From assembly GCF_014648815.1 (NCBI RefSeq), contig NZ_BMRV01000001.1, positions 744,001 to 808,000 of the forward strand: 64,000 nt of DNA, in the 5' to 3' direction. The position numbers were made by a program, and so were the translations under genes. Of the stretch, positions 33,639 to 42,100 are shown in pieces; within the stretch, counting starts at the first letter, position 1, and every line of letters begins with the position of its first letter. The notes under the pieces are model-generated. The model did no database searches. It saw only the letters and a list, made by a program, of their open reading frames with translations, and was not told where the DNA came from. This DNA is from Streptomyces flaveolus. Lineage in GTDB: Bacteria; Actinomycetota; Actinomycetes; Streptomycetales; Streptomycetaceae.

Positions 33639-34169
33639 GTGATCGTCCTGCTGCTCGTCCTCGTCGCGGTGTCGACGGCCGTCGTCCTCGGCCGGGGCGC
33701 CGGCACCTGCCCTCGCCGCCCGCACCCGGTGGCGGGCCCTGCGGGCGTCCCCGCGCCGCGCGGACCGGGCGCCGCCCTCCGCGTCGTCGCCGCAGTCGCC
33801 GGCGGGGCCGCCGCCCTGCTCTACGGCTGGGGCGCGCTGTGCGTGGGATCCGCGGTCATGCAGGCGGAGGACAGCGGCACGGGCTCCTCGCCGATGCGTC
33901 CCTGCCGTACCGGCGCGTCCCCGGAGGCGTCCGCGCGGGTCGTCGACTACTCGGTCTCCTACCTGCCCCTGCGCTTCCGCTGCGAGACCGGCGACGGCGA
34001 CGGTTACGCCTCCGCCGACATCCCCGGCTACGTCAACCCCGGCCTCGCCGTCCTCGCCCTGACCGCCGTCGCGAGCGCTGTCGCGGCCGGAGGCGCGACC
34101 GAACTGCGCGCCCGCGCGGAACGGCGGCCGGTGACCGGGCACTCGAACGGCCCCGGCGGCCCCGTCTAA
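33639..34169 (+). CDS. Small membrane protein, unknown function
   Basis: The 176-residue protein has three predicted membrane segments (about 1-18, 46-70 and 133-152) and a cysteine-containing extracytoplasmic loop (GSSPMRPCRTGASPEASARVVDYSVSYLPLRFRCETGDG). I do not recognise a family. The GTG start has only a weak GGTGATGG upstream. Its stop lies 10 nt before the amidohydrolase ATG, so the two may be co-transcribed. Confidence 0.65.
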   Translation: MIVLLLVLVAVSTAVVLGRGAGTCPRRPHPVAGPAGVPAPRGPGAALRVVAAVAGGAAALLYGWGALCVGSAVMQAEDSGTGSSPMRPCRTGASPEASARVVDYSVSYLPLRFRCETGDGDGYASADIPGYVNPGLAVLALTAVASAVAAGGATELRARAERRPVTGHSNGPGGPV

Positions 34170-34179
34170 GGTGCGGGGC

Positions 34180-35277
34180 ATGAGCGATCGCACGGTGCTG
34201 CACGTGAAGGGTCGGGTGCTCGTCGGCCCGCGGGACGAGGACGTCCGCGACGAGCTGTGGGTCATCGACGGCCGGATCTCGTACGACCGTCCCGCCGGGG
34301 CCGGCGACGTCCGCACCGTCGAGGGCTGGGCGCTGCCCGGCCTGGTCGACGCGCACTGCCACGTCGGCCTCGACCAGCACGGCGCCGTACCCGAGGACGT
34401 CGCCGAGAAGCAGGCGCTGACCGACCGGGACGCGGGCACCCTCCTCATCCGCGACGCGGGCTCGCCCTCCGACACCCGCTGGATCGACGACCGCGAGGAC
34501 CTCCCGAAGATCATCCGCGCGGGCCGGCACATCGCCCGCACCCGCCGCTACATCCGCAACTACGCCTGGGAGGTCGAGCCCGAGGACCTCGTCGCCTACG
34601 TCGCCCAGGAGGCCCGGCGCGGCGACGGCTGGGTGAAGCTGGTCGGCGACTGGATCGACCGCGACCTCGGCGACCTGTCCGCCTGCTGGCCGCGCGGTGC
34701 CGTGGAGGCCGCCATCGCCGAGGCGCACCGGCTGGGCGCCCGCGTCACGGCCCACTGCTTCGCCGAGGACTCGCTGCGCGACCTGGTCGAGGCCGGCATC
34801 GACTGCGTCGAGCACGCGACCGGCCTGACGGACGACACGATCCCCCTCTTCGCCGAGCGGGGCGTCGCCATCGTGCCCACCCTGGTCAACATCGCCACCT
34901 TCCCCGCCCTCGCCAAGGGTGGCGAGAGCCGGTTCCCGCGCTGGTCGGACCACATGCGCCGGCTGCACGCCCGCCGCTACGACACCGTCCGCAACGCCTA
35001 CGACGCCGGGATCCCGGTCTTCGTCGGCACGGACGCGGGCGGCGCCCTGGCCCACGGCCTGGCGGGGGCGGAGGTCGCCGAACTGGTCACCGCCGGCATC
35101 CCGCCCGTCGAGGCCCTCGCCGCGGCGACCTGGGCGGCCCGGCGCTGGCTCGGCAGGCCCGGCCTCGACGAGGGCGCGCCGGCGGACCTGGTGGTGTACG
35201 AGCAGGACCCGCGCGCGGACGTGCGCGTGCTCGGGGCTCCGCGCCGGGTGGTGCTGAACGGGCGGGTCGTCGGATAG
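34180..35277 (+). CDS. Metal-dependent amidohydrolase
   Basis: The 365-residue protein has the urease/dihydroorotase-type composite fold: small beta domain, then PGLVDAH59CH61VGL, a candidate bridging lysine in GWVKLVGDW, VTAHC, VEHATGL and D285 in GTDAGG. The catalytic pattern resembles prolidase/imidazolonepropionase-like hydrolases. Substrate unknown. The ATG at 34180 has AAGGTG upstream. No signal peptide. Confidence 0.88.
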   Translation: MSDRTVLHVKGRVLVGPRDEDVRDELWVIDGRISYDRPAGAGDVRTVEGWALPGLVDAHCHVGLDQHGAVPEDVAEKQALTDRDAGTLLIRDAGSPSDTRWIDDREDLPKIIRAGRHIARTRRYIRNYAWEVEPEDLVAYVAQEARRGDGWVKLVGDWIDRDLGDLSACWPRGAVEAAIAEAHRLGARVTAHCFAEDSLRDLVEAGIDCVEHATGLTDDTIPLFAERGVAIVPTLVNIATFPALAKGGESRFPRWSDHMRRLHARRYDTVRNAYDAGIPVFVGTDAGGALAHGLAGAEVAELVTAGIPPVEALAAATWAARRWLGRPGLDEGAPADLVVYEQDPRADVRVLGAPRRVVLNGRVVG

Positions 35278-35420
35278 CCGACACGGGTGACGTCGGGGAA
35301 CACGCGTGCCGGAGGATTCGAAAAGGCTCGCGGAAACCCCACGAAGGGGTGAAGTGACCCTGGATCACTGACGGTTGGGACCGGGCGGGGACATCCTTTC
35401 CGGGTCCCAAGCATGTCGCT

Positions 35421-35441
35421 CATGCGTGTTCCGCACGCATG
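35421..35441 (+). promoter_or_regulatory. Leader hairpin before the surface-protein gene
   Basis: CATGCGTG-TTCCG-CACGCATG is a perfect 8-bp inverted repeat with a 5-nt loop, ending 23 nt before the TTG start. It may be an RNA stem in the leader or an operator. A second pair, TTGGGAC/GTCCCAA, flanks 35374-35410 just upstream. Confidence 0.45.
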
Positions 35442-35463
35442 TCTTTCTGGGGGTCCCACCACC

Positions 35464-36396
35464 TTGAACGGCAACACCTTCCGCATGCCCGCGCGCCGCC
35501 TCGTCACCGTCACGGCGGCCATGGCCCTGGCCGCCGGACCCGTGGTCCTGGCCGGCGCGGGCACCGCCCACGCGACCGGCGACCACGGCCGCGCGAGCGC
35601 CACCGTCCTGCGCACCGACCTCGACGTGTCCCTGCTCGAGAGGACCGTGAACGTCCCGCTCACGGTCACCCTCAACGAGGTGCAGGCGCCCGAGAGCGCC
35701 CGGAAGACCGCGCTGACCGCCCGGCTGGACGGCGTCGACGGCGGCAAACCCTTCAGCGTCCTGCGGGCCGACGTGGCCGACGCCGGGGCGACGACGACCG
35801 CGGACAAGGCGGAGGGCCGCACGGAACTGGCCCGGGCCCGGGTCCACGTCCCCGGACTGCCGCTGCTGTCGGTCATCGAGGTCGGGCAGGTCACCTCCAC
35901 GGCGACCTGCGAGGCGGGGAAGAAGCCCGTCGCCGCCTCGAACCTGCTGGGCGCGGTCACGGTCCTCGGCAAGAAGGTCACGCTGACCACCGGCGGGACG
36001 ACGGACGTGAAGGTGCCCGGCGTCGGCGAGGTGCGGCTCGACCTGTCGAAGACGGAGACCACCTCGCGCACGGCCGCCGCCACCGCGCTCGAACTCACCG
36101 TGCACGTCGACCCGCTCGACCTGGGCGTGGCCGAGGTCGACGGCACCCTGACCCTGGCGAGCGCCTCCTGCGAGTCCCCGGCGGCCCCGCCGGCCGAGGC
36201 CGCACAGCCCCCGGCGAAGGCGGAGGAGCCGTCCGCCGAACCGGCCGCGGACGTGAAGCCCCAGGGCGCTCCCGCCGAGGCCGACCTGGCCGAGACCGGC
36301 GGCAGTTCGACCACCCCGTACATCGCGGCCGGCGCCGCCGCGCTGGTCCTGGCGGGCGGCGGAGCGCTGGCCGTGGCCCGGCGCAGGCGCGGCTGA
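35464..36396 (+). CDS. Sortase-anchored secreted protein (LAETG)
   Basis: The 310-residue surface protein has a signal peptide (MPARRLVTVTAAMALAAGPVV, cleavage near AHATG), a repeated beta-type domain with two cysteines (ATCEAGKK and SASCES), a Pro/Ala/Glu linker, and a cell-wall sorting signal: LAETG, a hydrophobic span and an RRRRG tail. LAxTG is the class E sortase motif of Streptomyces. The TTG at 35464 is used because GGGGG lies 10 nt upstream; an ATG at 35485 is the alternative and leaves the signal peptide intact. Ligand unknown. Confidence 0.82.
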   Translation: MNGNTFRMPARRLVTVTAAMALAAGPVVLAGAGTAHATGDHGRASATVLRTDLDVSLLERTVNVPLTVTLNEVQAPESARKTALTARLDGVDGGKPFSVLRADVADAGATTTADKAEGRTELARARVHVPGLPLLSVIEVGQVTSTATCEAGKKPVAASNLLGAVTVLGKKVTLTTGGTTDVKVPGVGEVRLDLSKTETTSRTAAATALELTVHVDPLDLGVAEVDGTLTLASASCESPAAPPAEAAQPPAKAEEPSAEPAADVKPQGAPAEADLAETGGSSTTPYIAAGAAALVLAGGGALAVARRRRG

Positions 36397-36504
36397 CGGC
36401 GGGGCGGGCGGGGGCGGGCGAGGCCGGGGGGCTTGCCCGCGCTGACGGGGTGCCGCCTGCGCGGGTGGGCCGGGGGAGGGGGGGCGGTTGCCCGCGTTGG
36501 CGGG

Positions 36505-36591
36505 GTGCCTCCCCCAGAGGGGGGACCCCAGCGCCCACCCGTGCCGCCCCTGGGGACACCTCTCAGGCCGCTCAGGCACTGGGGGAGGCAC
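36505..36591. terminator. Long inverted repeat between convergent genes
   Basis: GTGCCTCCCCCAG and CTGGGGGAGGCAC are perfect 13-bp arms 61 bp apart, with a smaller hairpin (CCCCCAGAGGGGG) nested at the left arm. It lies between the surface-protein gene and the end of the cobalamin cluster. The rest of 36397-36630 is G-rich with two degenerate copies of TTGCCCGCGyTGrCGGGGTGCC and no gene. It probably terminates both transcripts. Confidence 0.6.
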
Positions 36592-36630
36592 GACTGCCCG
36601 CAGGCGGTGCCGGCTGCGCGGCCGGGGGCG

Positions 36631-37707
36631 TCAGGGAGCCAGGGCGCGGTCCAGCGCCGTCAGGAAGCCGTCCGTCGTCGTCCGGTCCCGGACCGCGAGG
36701 CGCAGCCAGTCCGCGCCCAGGCCCGGGAACGTGTCCCCGCGCCGGACCGCGTACCCGAGGGCGCGCAGCCGGTGCCGCACGGCCGCGGCGTCCGGCAGGC
36801 GGACCAGGACGAAGGGGCCCTCGGGGGGCTCGGCGACCCGGAGTCCCGCGGGGGCGAACCGCCGTAGCCCGGCGACGAGACGGTCCCGGTCCGCGGCGAT
36901 GCGGTGGGCGGCGTGGGCCGCCTCCGCCAGCGCACGCGGCGCCACGCACGCCTCGGCCGCCACCAGCGCGGGTGTGGACACGGGCCACAGGGGCTGGGCG
37001 CGCTCCAGGCCGGCGACCGTCTCCGGGGCCGCCAGCACGTACCCGATGCGCAGGCCCGCCAGCCCCCACGTCTTGGTGAGGCTGCGCAGGACGACCAGCC
37101 CGGGCACGTCCGTCCGCCCGGCCAGTGCCTCCCGCTCACCCGGCACCGCGTCCATGAACGCCTCGTCCACGACCAACGTCCGTCCGGGGCGGGCGAGTTC
37201 CGCCAGCGCGTCCGCCGGGTGCAGCACCGACGTCGGGTTGGTCGGGTTGCCGATCACCACCAGGTCGGCGTCCGCCGGGACGGCCGCCGGGTCCAGCCGG
37301 AAGCCGTCCTCCTCCCGCAGCAGCACCCGGCCGACCGTGTGCCCCGCGTCCCGCAGCGCCGCCTCCGGCTCCGTGAACTGGGGGTGGACGACCACCGGCC
37401 GGCGTACCTTCAGCGCCCGCGCCAGCAGCACGAACGCCTCCGCCGCGCCCGCCGTCAGCAGCACCCGCTCCACCGGCAGCCCGTGCCGCGCCGCCACCGC
37501 CGCCCGCGCGGCCCGCCCGTCCGGGTAGGCCGCGAGGGAGCCGAGCGAGCCGGCCACGTGCTCGCGCAGCCACGCCGGGGGCGTGTCCGCGCGGACGTTC
37601 ACCGCCAGGTCCACCAGCGCCGAACCGTCGTCCCGGACCTCGGCGTCCCCGTGGTGCCGCAGGTCGAGGCCGCCGAGGTCACTGTGCATGGGAGTGTGCG
37701 TGGCCAT
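36631..37707 (-). CDS. cobC: CobC-like PLP-dependent aminotransferase/decarboxylase
   Basis: The 358-residue class I/II PLP protein resembles histidinol-phosphate aminotransferase, with VIGNPTNPTSV, VDEAFMD and PLP lysine in RSLTKTWGLAGLRIGY. In cobalamin clusters this family is CobC/CobD-like and makes the aminopropanol moiety from L-threonine phosphate. It is the last gene of the cob run and overlaps the chelatase gene by 29 nt. The start could be M7 instead of M1. Confidence 0.85.
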   Translation of the reverse strand: MATHTPMHSDLGGLDLRHHGDAEVRDDGSALVDLAVNVRADTPPAWLREHVAGSLGSLAAYPDGRAARAAVAARHGLPVERVLLTAGAAEAFVLLARALKVRRPVVVHPQFTEPEAALRDAGHTVGRVLLREEDGFRLDPAAVPADADLVVIGNPTNPTSVLHPADALAELARPGRTLVVDEAFMDAVPGEREALAGRTDVPGLVVLRSLTKTWGLAGLRIGYVLAAPETVAGLERAQPLWPVSTPALVAAEACVAPRALAEAAHAAHRIAADRDRLVAGLRRFAPAGLRVAEPPEGPFVLVRLPDAAAVRHRLRALGYAVRRGDTFPGLGADWLRLAVRDRTTTDGFLTALDRALAP

Positions 37708-38596
37708 GCCCGTGATGGTGCCCGTGGTGGTGGTGACCGTCGTCGTCGGGGTGGAAGTGCGGCTGCTGCGGCAGCCCCACCTTGTCCTCGAAGCCGGGCA
37801 GCGCGATCCGGTACACGCAACTGTCGCAGTTCATCCGCAGATCGCCCTTCACCGCCTCCTCGTACCGCTCCCACACCAGGTCGAGCAGCTCCGGCTCGGG
37901 CCCGATGACGTCCGCCGACCGCACCTCGGTCTCCGGGTGCGCGGCGGCCCACTGCTCCGTCTGGTGCCGGACCCGGTCCGGGAGGATGCCGGTGAACAGG
38001 AAGTACGGCAGGACCACGATCCGCCCGGCGCCCAGCCGAGCGCACCGGTCCAGACCGCCCGGCACGTCCGGCTGCGCCAGCGACACGAACGCCGTCTCCA
38101 CGCCCGCGTACCCGCGGCCCTCCCACAGCAGCCGCGCCGCCTTGAACACCTCGGCGTTGGCGTCCGGGTCCGTCGAACCGCGCCCCACCAGCAGCACCGT
38201 CACCTCGGAGGGGTCCCAGGAGGGATCGACGGCCTCCGTCAGCCGCCGCTCCAGCACCCGCAGCAGCGACGGGTGCGGGCCCAGGGGACGCCCGTACGTG
38301 TACGAGATGCCGGGGTGGCGCTCCTTCTCGCGGGACAGCGCCGCCGGGATGTCGCCCTTGGCGTGCCCGGCGGACACCAGCATCAGCGGCACCGCGGCGA
38401 ACCGGCGTACGCCGCGCTCCACCAGCTCGGCGACCGCCTCGCCCAGCGGCGGCGGGGACAGCTCGATGAAGCCGCCCGCGACGGGCAGTTCGGGATGGCG
38501 GCGGCCCAGCTCGCGCACGAAGTCACGGAACGCCTCGGCTCCGGCCTCGTCCCGGGTGCCGTGGCCGGCGATGAGCAGGGCGGGCGGGGTGGTCAC
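37679..38596 (-). CDS. cbiX: CbiX-type sirohydrochlorin chelatase with His-rich tail
   Basis: The 305-residue protein has two CbiX halves (LLIAGHGTRDEAGAEAFRDF and VLLVGRGSTDPDANAEVFKAARLL). Near the C-terminus MNCDSCVYR could hold an Fe-S cluster, and the tail is very His-rich (HFHPDDDGHHHHGHHHGHGH). It would insert Co(II) into sirohydrochlorin or Fe(II) for siroheme; the His tail suggests metal storage or delivery. The GTG start overlaps the cobH stop. The neighbouring CobN implies late cobalt insertion, so its metal is unclear. Confidence 0.9.
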   Translation of the reverse strand: MTTPPALLIAGHGTRDEAGAEAFRDFVRELGRRHPELPVAGGFIELSPPPLGEAVAELVERGVRRFAAVPLMLVSAGHAKGDIPAALSREKERHPGISYTYGRPLGPHPSLLRVLERRLTEAVDPSWDPSEVTVLLVGRGSTDPDANAEVFKAARLLWEGRGYAGVETAFVSLAQPDVPGGLDRCARLGAGRIVVLPYFLFTGILPDRVRHQTEQWAAAHPETEVRSADVIGPEPELLDLVWERYEEAVKGDLRMNCDSCVYRIALPGFEDKVGLPQQPHFHPDDDGHHHHGHHHGHGHAHSHAQ

Positions 38597-39180
38597 AGGG
38601 TCTCCTCGGGGGACGTGGGGTGGTACAGCAGGGCGTTGAGCGCGGCGGACGCGACCGCCGACCCGCCCTTCTCGGACACGTTGCTCACGGCGGGCAGCCC
38701 GCTCTCGCGCAGCGCCGCCTTGGACTCGACCGCGCCGACGAAGCCGACGGGCAGCCCGATGACGAGCGCGGGGGAGGCGTCCAGGGTCAGCAGCTCCTCC
38801 AGCGCGGTGGGCGCGTTGCCGATCACCCAGAGGGCGCCGGGCCCGACCTGCTCGTACGCCAGCCGGATGCCGTGCGCGGAGCGGGTCAGTCCCGGCCCGG
38901 CGACGGCGTCCCTCAGCCGGCAGACGGTCTCCCGCCGGGTGATGCCCGCGCCGACCATCTCGACGTCCACGACGACGGGCGCCCCGGCGTGCAGCGCCGC
39001 GTGCGCCTTCGCCAGCTCGCCCTCGTCCATGACGAGGTCGGACGCGTACTCCAGGTCGGCGGCCGAGTGGATGACCCGCTCCACCACCGCCCGGGTCAGC
39101 GGCGCGAAGTGCGAGGTGTCCAGGCGGGCGCGCAGACGCCGGTAGGACTCCTCCTCGATGGGGTGGACCACACGGTTCAC
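38593..39180 (-). CDS. cobH: Precorrin-8X methylmutase
   Basis: The 195-residue protein matches CobH/CbiC: HPIEEESYRRLRARLD, the catalytic histidine H38 in ERVIHSAADLEY, GAGITR and the glycine-rich GLPVGFVGAVESKAAL. It moves the methyl group from C11 to C12 to form hydrogenobyrinic (or cobyrinic) acid. The GTG at 39180 overlaps the cobJ stop by GTGA. Confidence 0.96.
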   Translation of the reverse strand: MNRVVHPIEEESYRRLRARLDTSHFAPLTRAVVERVIHSAADLEYASDLVMDEGELAKAHAALHAGAPVVVDVEMVGAGITRRETVCRLRDAVAGPGLTRSAHGIRLAYEQVGPGALWVIGNAPTALEELLTLDASPALVIGLPVGFVGAVESKAALRESGLPAVSNVSEKGGSAVASAALNALLYHPTSPEETL

Positions 39181-40859
39181 CGGGACGCCTCCTGCCAGCG
39201 GTAGCCGCGCGGGGTGACCATGCGCCCCGCGATCTCCCGGGTCGCCGTGTTGCCCACCGTCACGACCGTCATCATGTCGACCGTCGCCGGGTCCAGCGCC
39301 GCGAGCGTGGTGAGCTGGCTCGACTCGTCGGCGCGCGACGCGTTGCGGACGACACCGACCGGCGTCGTCGGCTCCCGGTGCCCGGCGAGGATCGCCAGCG
39401 CCTTCGGCAGCTGCCAGTCCCGGCCCCGGCTGCGCGGGTTGTAGAACGTCACGACGAGGTCCGCCTCGGCCGCCGCCCGCACCCGCCGCTCGATGACCTC
39501 CCACGGCGTGTGCAGGTCGGACAGGCTGATCGACACGTGGTCGTGGCCCAGCGGCGCGCCCAGGATCGCCCCGGCGGCCAGCGCCGCCGTCACGCCCGGC
39601 ACCCCGACCACGTCGATGTCGTCGGACGCCTCGGCCAGCGCCGGCGACGCCATGGCGTACACACCGGCGTCCCCGCTGCCGATCAGCGCCACCGTCCGCC
39701 CGCGCCGGGCCTCGGCCACGGCCGTCCGCGCCCGCTCCTCCTCCGCCCCGAGCCCCGACTCCAGGATCCGGGTGCCGGGGCGCAGCAGATCGCGGATCTG
39801 GTCGACGTACTGGTCGAGACCGACCAGCACGGACGCCCGCCGCAGCTCCGCCAGCGCCCGCGGCGTCAGCAGGTCCCGGGCACCCGGCCCGAGCCCGACC
39901 ACCGCGAGCCGCCCGCGCCCCGGCCGCCGTACGACGGCACAGGTCGCCATGGCGGGCACCGCCGCCGACTTCCGCTTGGGCACGAGGAGTTCGCCCCCGC
40001 CCACCAGTGCCGCGGCCTCCGCGACCGACGGGGTGCCGACGGCGGCGAGCGGCGCGTCCGAGGGGTTGGGCACCTCGACGTCCGCGAGTTCCCCGGCGGG
40101 GTACGTCACCAGCGGCACGCCCAGCCGCTCGGCCGCCCCGACGATGCCCGGCTCCCCGGCCTTGGCGTCCACGGTGGCCAGCTCGGCGACCGACGCCGCC
40201 GACAGCCCGGCGTCCCGCAGCGCCGCCTCCACCAGAGCGAGCACCTCGTCCACCGGCGCCCCCTTCGAGGCGCCGACACCGACGACCAGGGACGGCGGGC
40301 GCAGCACGACCTCACGCTCGGCCGGCTCCACCAGACGGTCCGTTAGCCGGACCGCGAACGCCCCCTCCGCGGCGAGCGGCAACGGCGGCAGCGGCCAGAC
40401 GACCTCGGCCCGCAGCGCCACCGGCTCACCGTCCAGCAGGGCTCGCGAGACCCCGGCGACATCGCCCTCGACGGGCAGGCCCAGCGTGTCCAGGCCCGGC
40501 AGGCCCACGGCGTCCGTCGCCGTCGTCACCACCGGCTCGGCGCCCAGCACCCCGCCCACCGCGCGGGCGAGTTCGTTGGCGCCGCCGCCGTGCCCGCCGA
40601 CCAGCGACACGGCGAACCGTCCGCCCTCGTCGACGCACACCACGCCCGGGTCGGACCGCTTGTCGTCCAGCAGCGGGGCCACGAGCCGGACCACGGCCCC
40701 CGTGGCCAGGAAGCACACGAGCTGCTCGCACTCGGCGAACGCGGTCCGGACGGCGTCCGCGACGGGACCCTCGTACACGCGCGTGCGGTCCGGCCACGCC
40801 GCGGCCAGCCGGTCCCGCGCCGCAGCCCCCGCCGCGGTGGCGGAAATGAGGCCGATCAC
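39177..40859 (-). CDS. cobJ: CbiG-CobJ fusion: cobalamin biosynthesis protein and precorrin-3B C17-methyltransferase
   Basis: The 560-residue protein joins a CbiG-like part (about 1-310, VIGLISATAAGAAARDRL, GGHGGGANELA, VVGVGASKGAPVDEVL) to a SAM-dependent CobJ/CbiH methyltransferase (about 318-560, VVGLGPGARDLLTPRA, GDAGVYAMA, VTFYNPRSRGRDWQLPKAL). The methyltransferase half contracts the ring at C17. CbiG opens the lactone in the anaerobic route. The GTG at 40859 overlaps the cobL stop. Confidence 0.95.
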   Translation of the reverse strand: MIGLISATAAGAAARDRLAAAWPDRTRVYEGPVADAVRTAFAECEQLVCFLATGAVVRLVAPLLDDKRSDPGVVCVDEGGRFAVSLVGGHGGGANELARAVGGVLGAEPVVTTATDAVGLPGLDTLGLPVEGDVAGVSRALLDGEPVALRAEVVWPLPPLPLAAEGAFAVRLTDRLVEPAEREVVLRPPSLVVGVGASKGAPVDEVLALVEAALRDAGLSAASVAELATVDAKAGEPGIVGAAERLGVPLVTYPAGELADVEVPNPSDAPLAAVGTPSVAEAAALVGGGELLVPKRKSAAVPAMATCAVVRRPGRGRLAVVGLGPGARDLLTPRALAELRRASVLVGLDQYVDQIRDLLRPGTRILESGLGAEEERARTAVAEARRGRTVALIGSGDAGVYAMASPALAEASDDIDVVGVPGVTAALAAGAILGAPLGHDHVSISLSDLHTPWEVIERRVRAAAEADLVVTFYNPRSRGRDWQLPKALAILAGHREPTTPVGVVRNASRADESSQLTTLAALDPATVDMMTVVTVGNTATREIAGRMVTPRGYRWQEASR

Positions 40860-42100
40860 TGGGCCCCTCCTTCTTCGGTTTCTTCGGTAGGACTGCCGGG
40901 CCTCACGCCCCACAGCAGGAAAACGGGATTGGTCGCCGCCAGCCGCGTCACGTCCCCCGGCAGCGGCGCGAGCCGGGACGACTGGAGCAGCACCCCGTCG
41001 CACTCCAGCCCGGCGTCGAGCAGCGCCTGACGGGCCGCCGGCACCCGGTCCAGCGCGGCCATCGCGACGACCACGGACCGCCGGGCGCGACGCGCGCAGG
41101 CCGAGACGATCGCCGGCAGCTCACGCCCGCCGCCGCCGACGAACACCGCGTCGGGATCGTCCAGACCCGACAGCGCCGTGGGCGCCGCGCCGTGCACCAC
41201 CCGGACGTCGACCCCGTGCGCGGCGGCGTTGGCGCGCACGCGCTCGACACCGTCCGGCGTCTTCTCCACCGCGGTGACGGCCGCGCCGAGCCGCGCGCAC
41301 TCCACGGCCACGGACCCCGAGCCCGCGCCGACGTCCCACACCAGGTCGCCGGGGCGCGGACCGAGCCGGGCCAGCGCCAGCGCCCGCACCTCGAACTTGG
41401 TGATCATCGAGTCGCGGTGGGCGAACGCGGCCTCGTCCAGCGCCCATCCGGCGGGACCCGGCCGCGGCCCGGCCACCGAGCGCACCGGGCCCAGCGCCCG
41501 CGCCTCGTCCAGGCACAGCACCACGCTGACCGCCGCGCCCCAGTCCCGGGCGGCGGCCTCGGCGGGCGTCACCCGCTCCACCCGCTCCTCGCCGGAACCG
41601 AGCGCGGAGGCGACGACCAGCACCCGCCCGTCGCCCGCGAGCGCGGCCCCCAGCTCCGCCGGACCCGCCCCCGGCCCGGTCAGCACGGCCACCTTCGGGT
41701 GGGCGCGGCACAGGTTCACCGCCGTCCGCAGGTCCCGCCCGTGCGCGCTGGCCACCACGGCGTCGTCCCACGGCAGCCCGGCCCGCGCGAACGCGGCGGC
41801 CACGGACGACACCCCGGGCCGCACGTCGAGCAGCTCCCGCCCGAACCGCTCGGCCAGCGCCCGCACGATCCCGAAGAACCCCGGGTCGCCGGAGGCCAGC
41901 ACCAGCACCGGCCGCTCCTTCGCGACGTACTCCGCGACCGTGTCCAGGGCGGGCGCCAGCGCCCCGAGGACGACCCGCTCGGCACCTTCCGGCAGCCGTA
42001 CGGCGTCCAGGTGGCGCCGCCCGCCGACGACCAGTTCCGCGCCGTCGGCCACGTCCTCGGGCAGCGGGGAACCGGTCCCCGCCCCGACCACCGTGATCAT
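40856..42100 (-). CDS. cobL: Precorrin-6Y C5,15-methyltransferase (decarboxylating)
   Basis: The 414-residue protein joins a CbiE-like methyltransferase (about 1-200, ITVVGAGTGSPLPEDVADG, LASGDPGFFGI) to a CbiT-like one (about 215-400, MITKFEVRALALARLGPRPGDLVWDVGAGSGSVAVE). It methylates C5 and C15 and decarboxylates C12. The ATG overlaps the cobM stop. A cluster-typical C-terminus reads GVRPGSPTEETEEGGAQ. Confidence 0.96.
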   Translation of the reverse strand: MITVVGAGTGSPLPEDVADGAELVVGGRRHLDAVRLPEGAERVVLGALAPALDTVAEYVAKERPVLVLASGDPGFFGIVRALAERFGRELLDVRPGVSSVAAAFARAGLPWDDAVVASAHGRDLRTAVNLCRAHPKVAVLTGPGAGPAELGAALAGDGRVLVVASALGSGEERVERVTPAEAAARDWGAAVSVVLCLDEARALGPVRSVAGPRPGPAGWALDEAAFAHRDSMITKFEVRALALARLGPRPGDLVWDVGAGSGSVAVECARLGAAVTAVEKTPDGVERVRANAAAHGVDVRVVHGAAPTALSGLDDPDAVFVGGGGRELPAIVSACARRARRSVVVAMAALDRVPAARQALLDAGLECDGVLLQSSRLAPLPGDVTRLAATNPVFLLWGVRPGSPTEETEEGGAQ

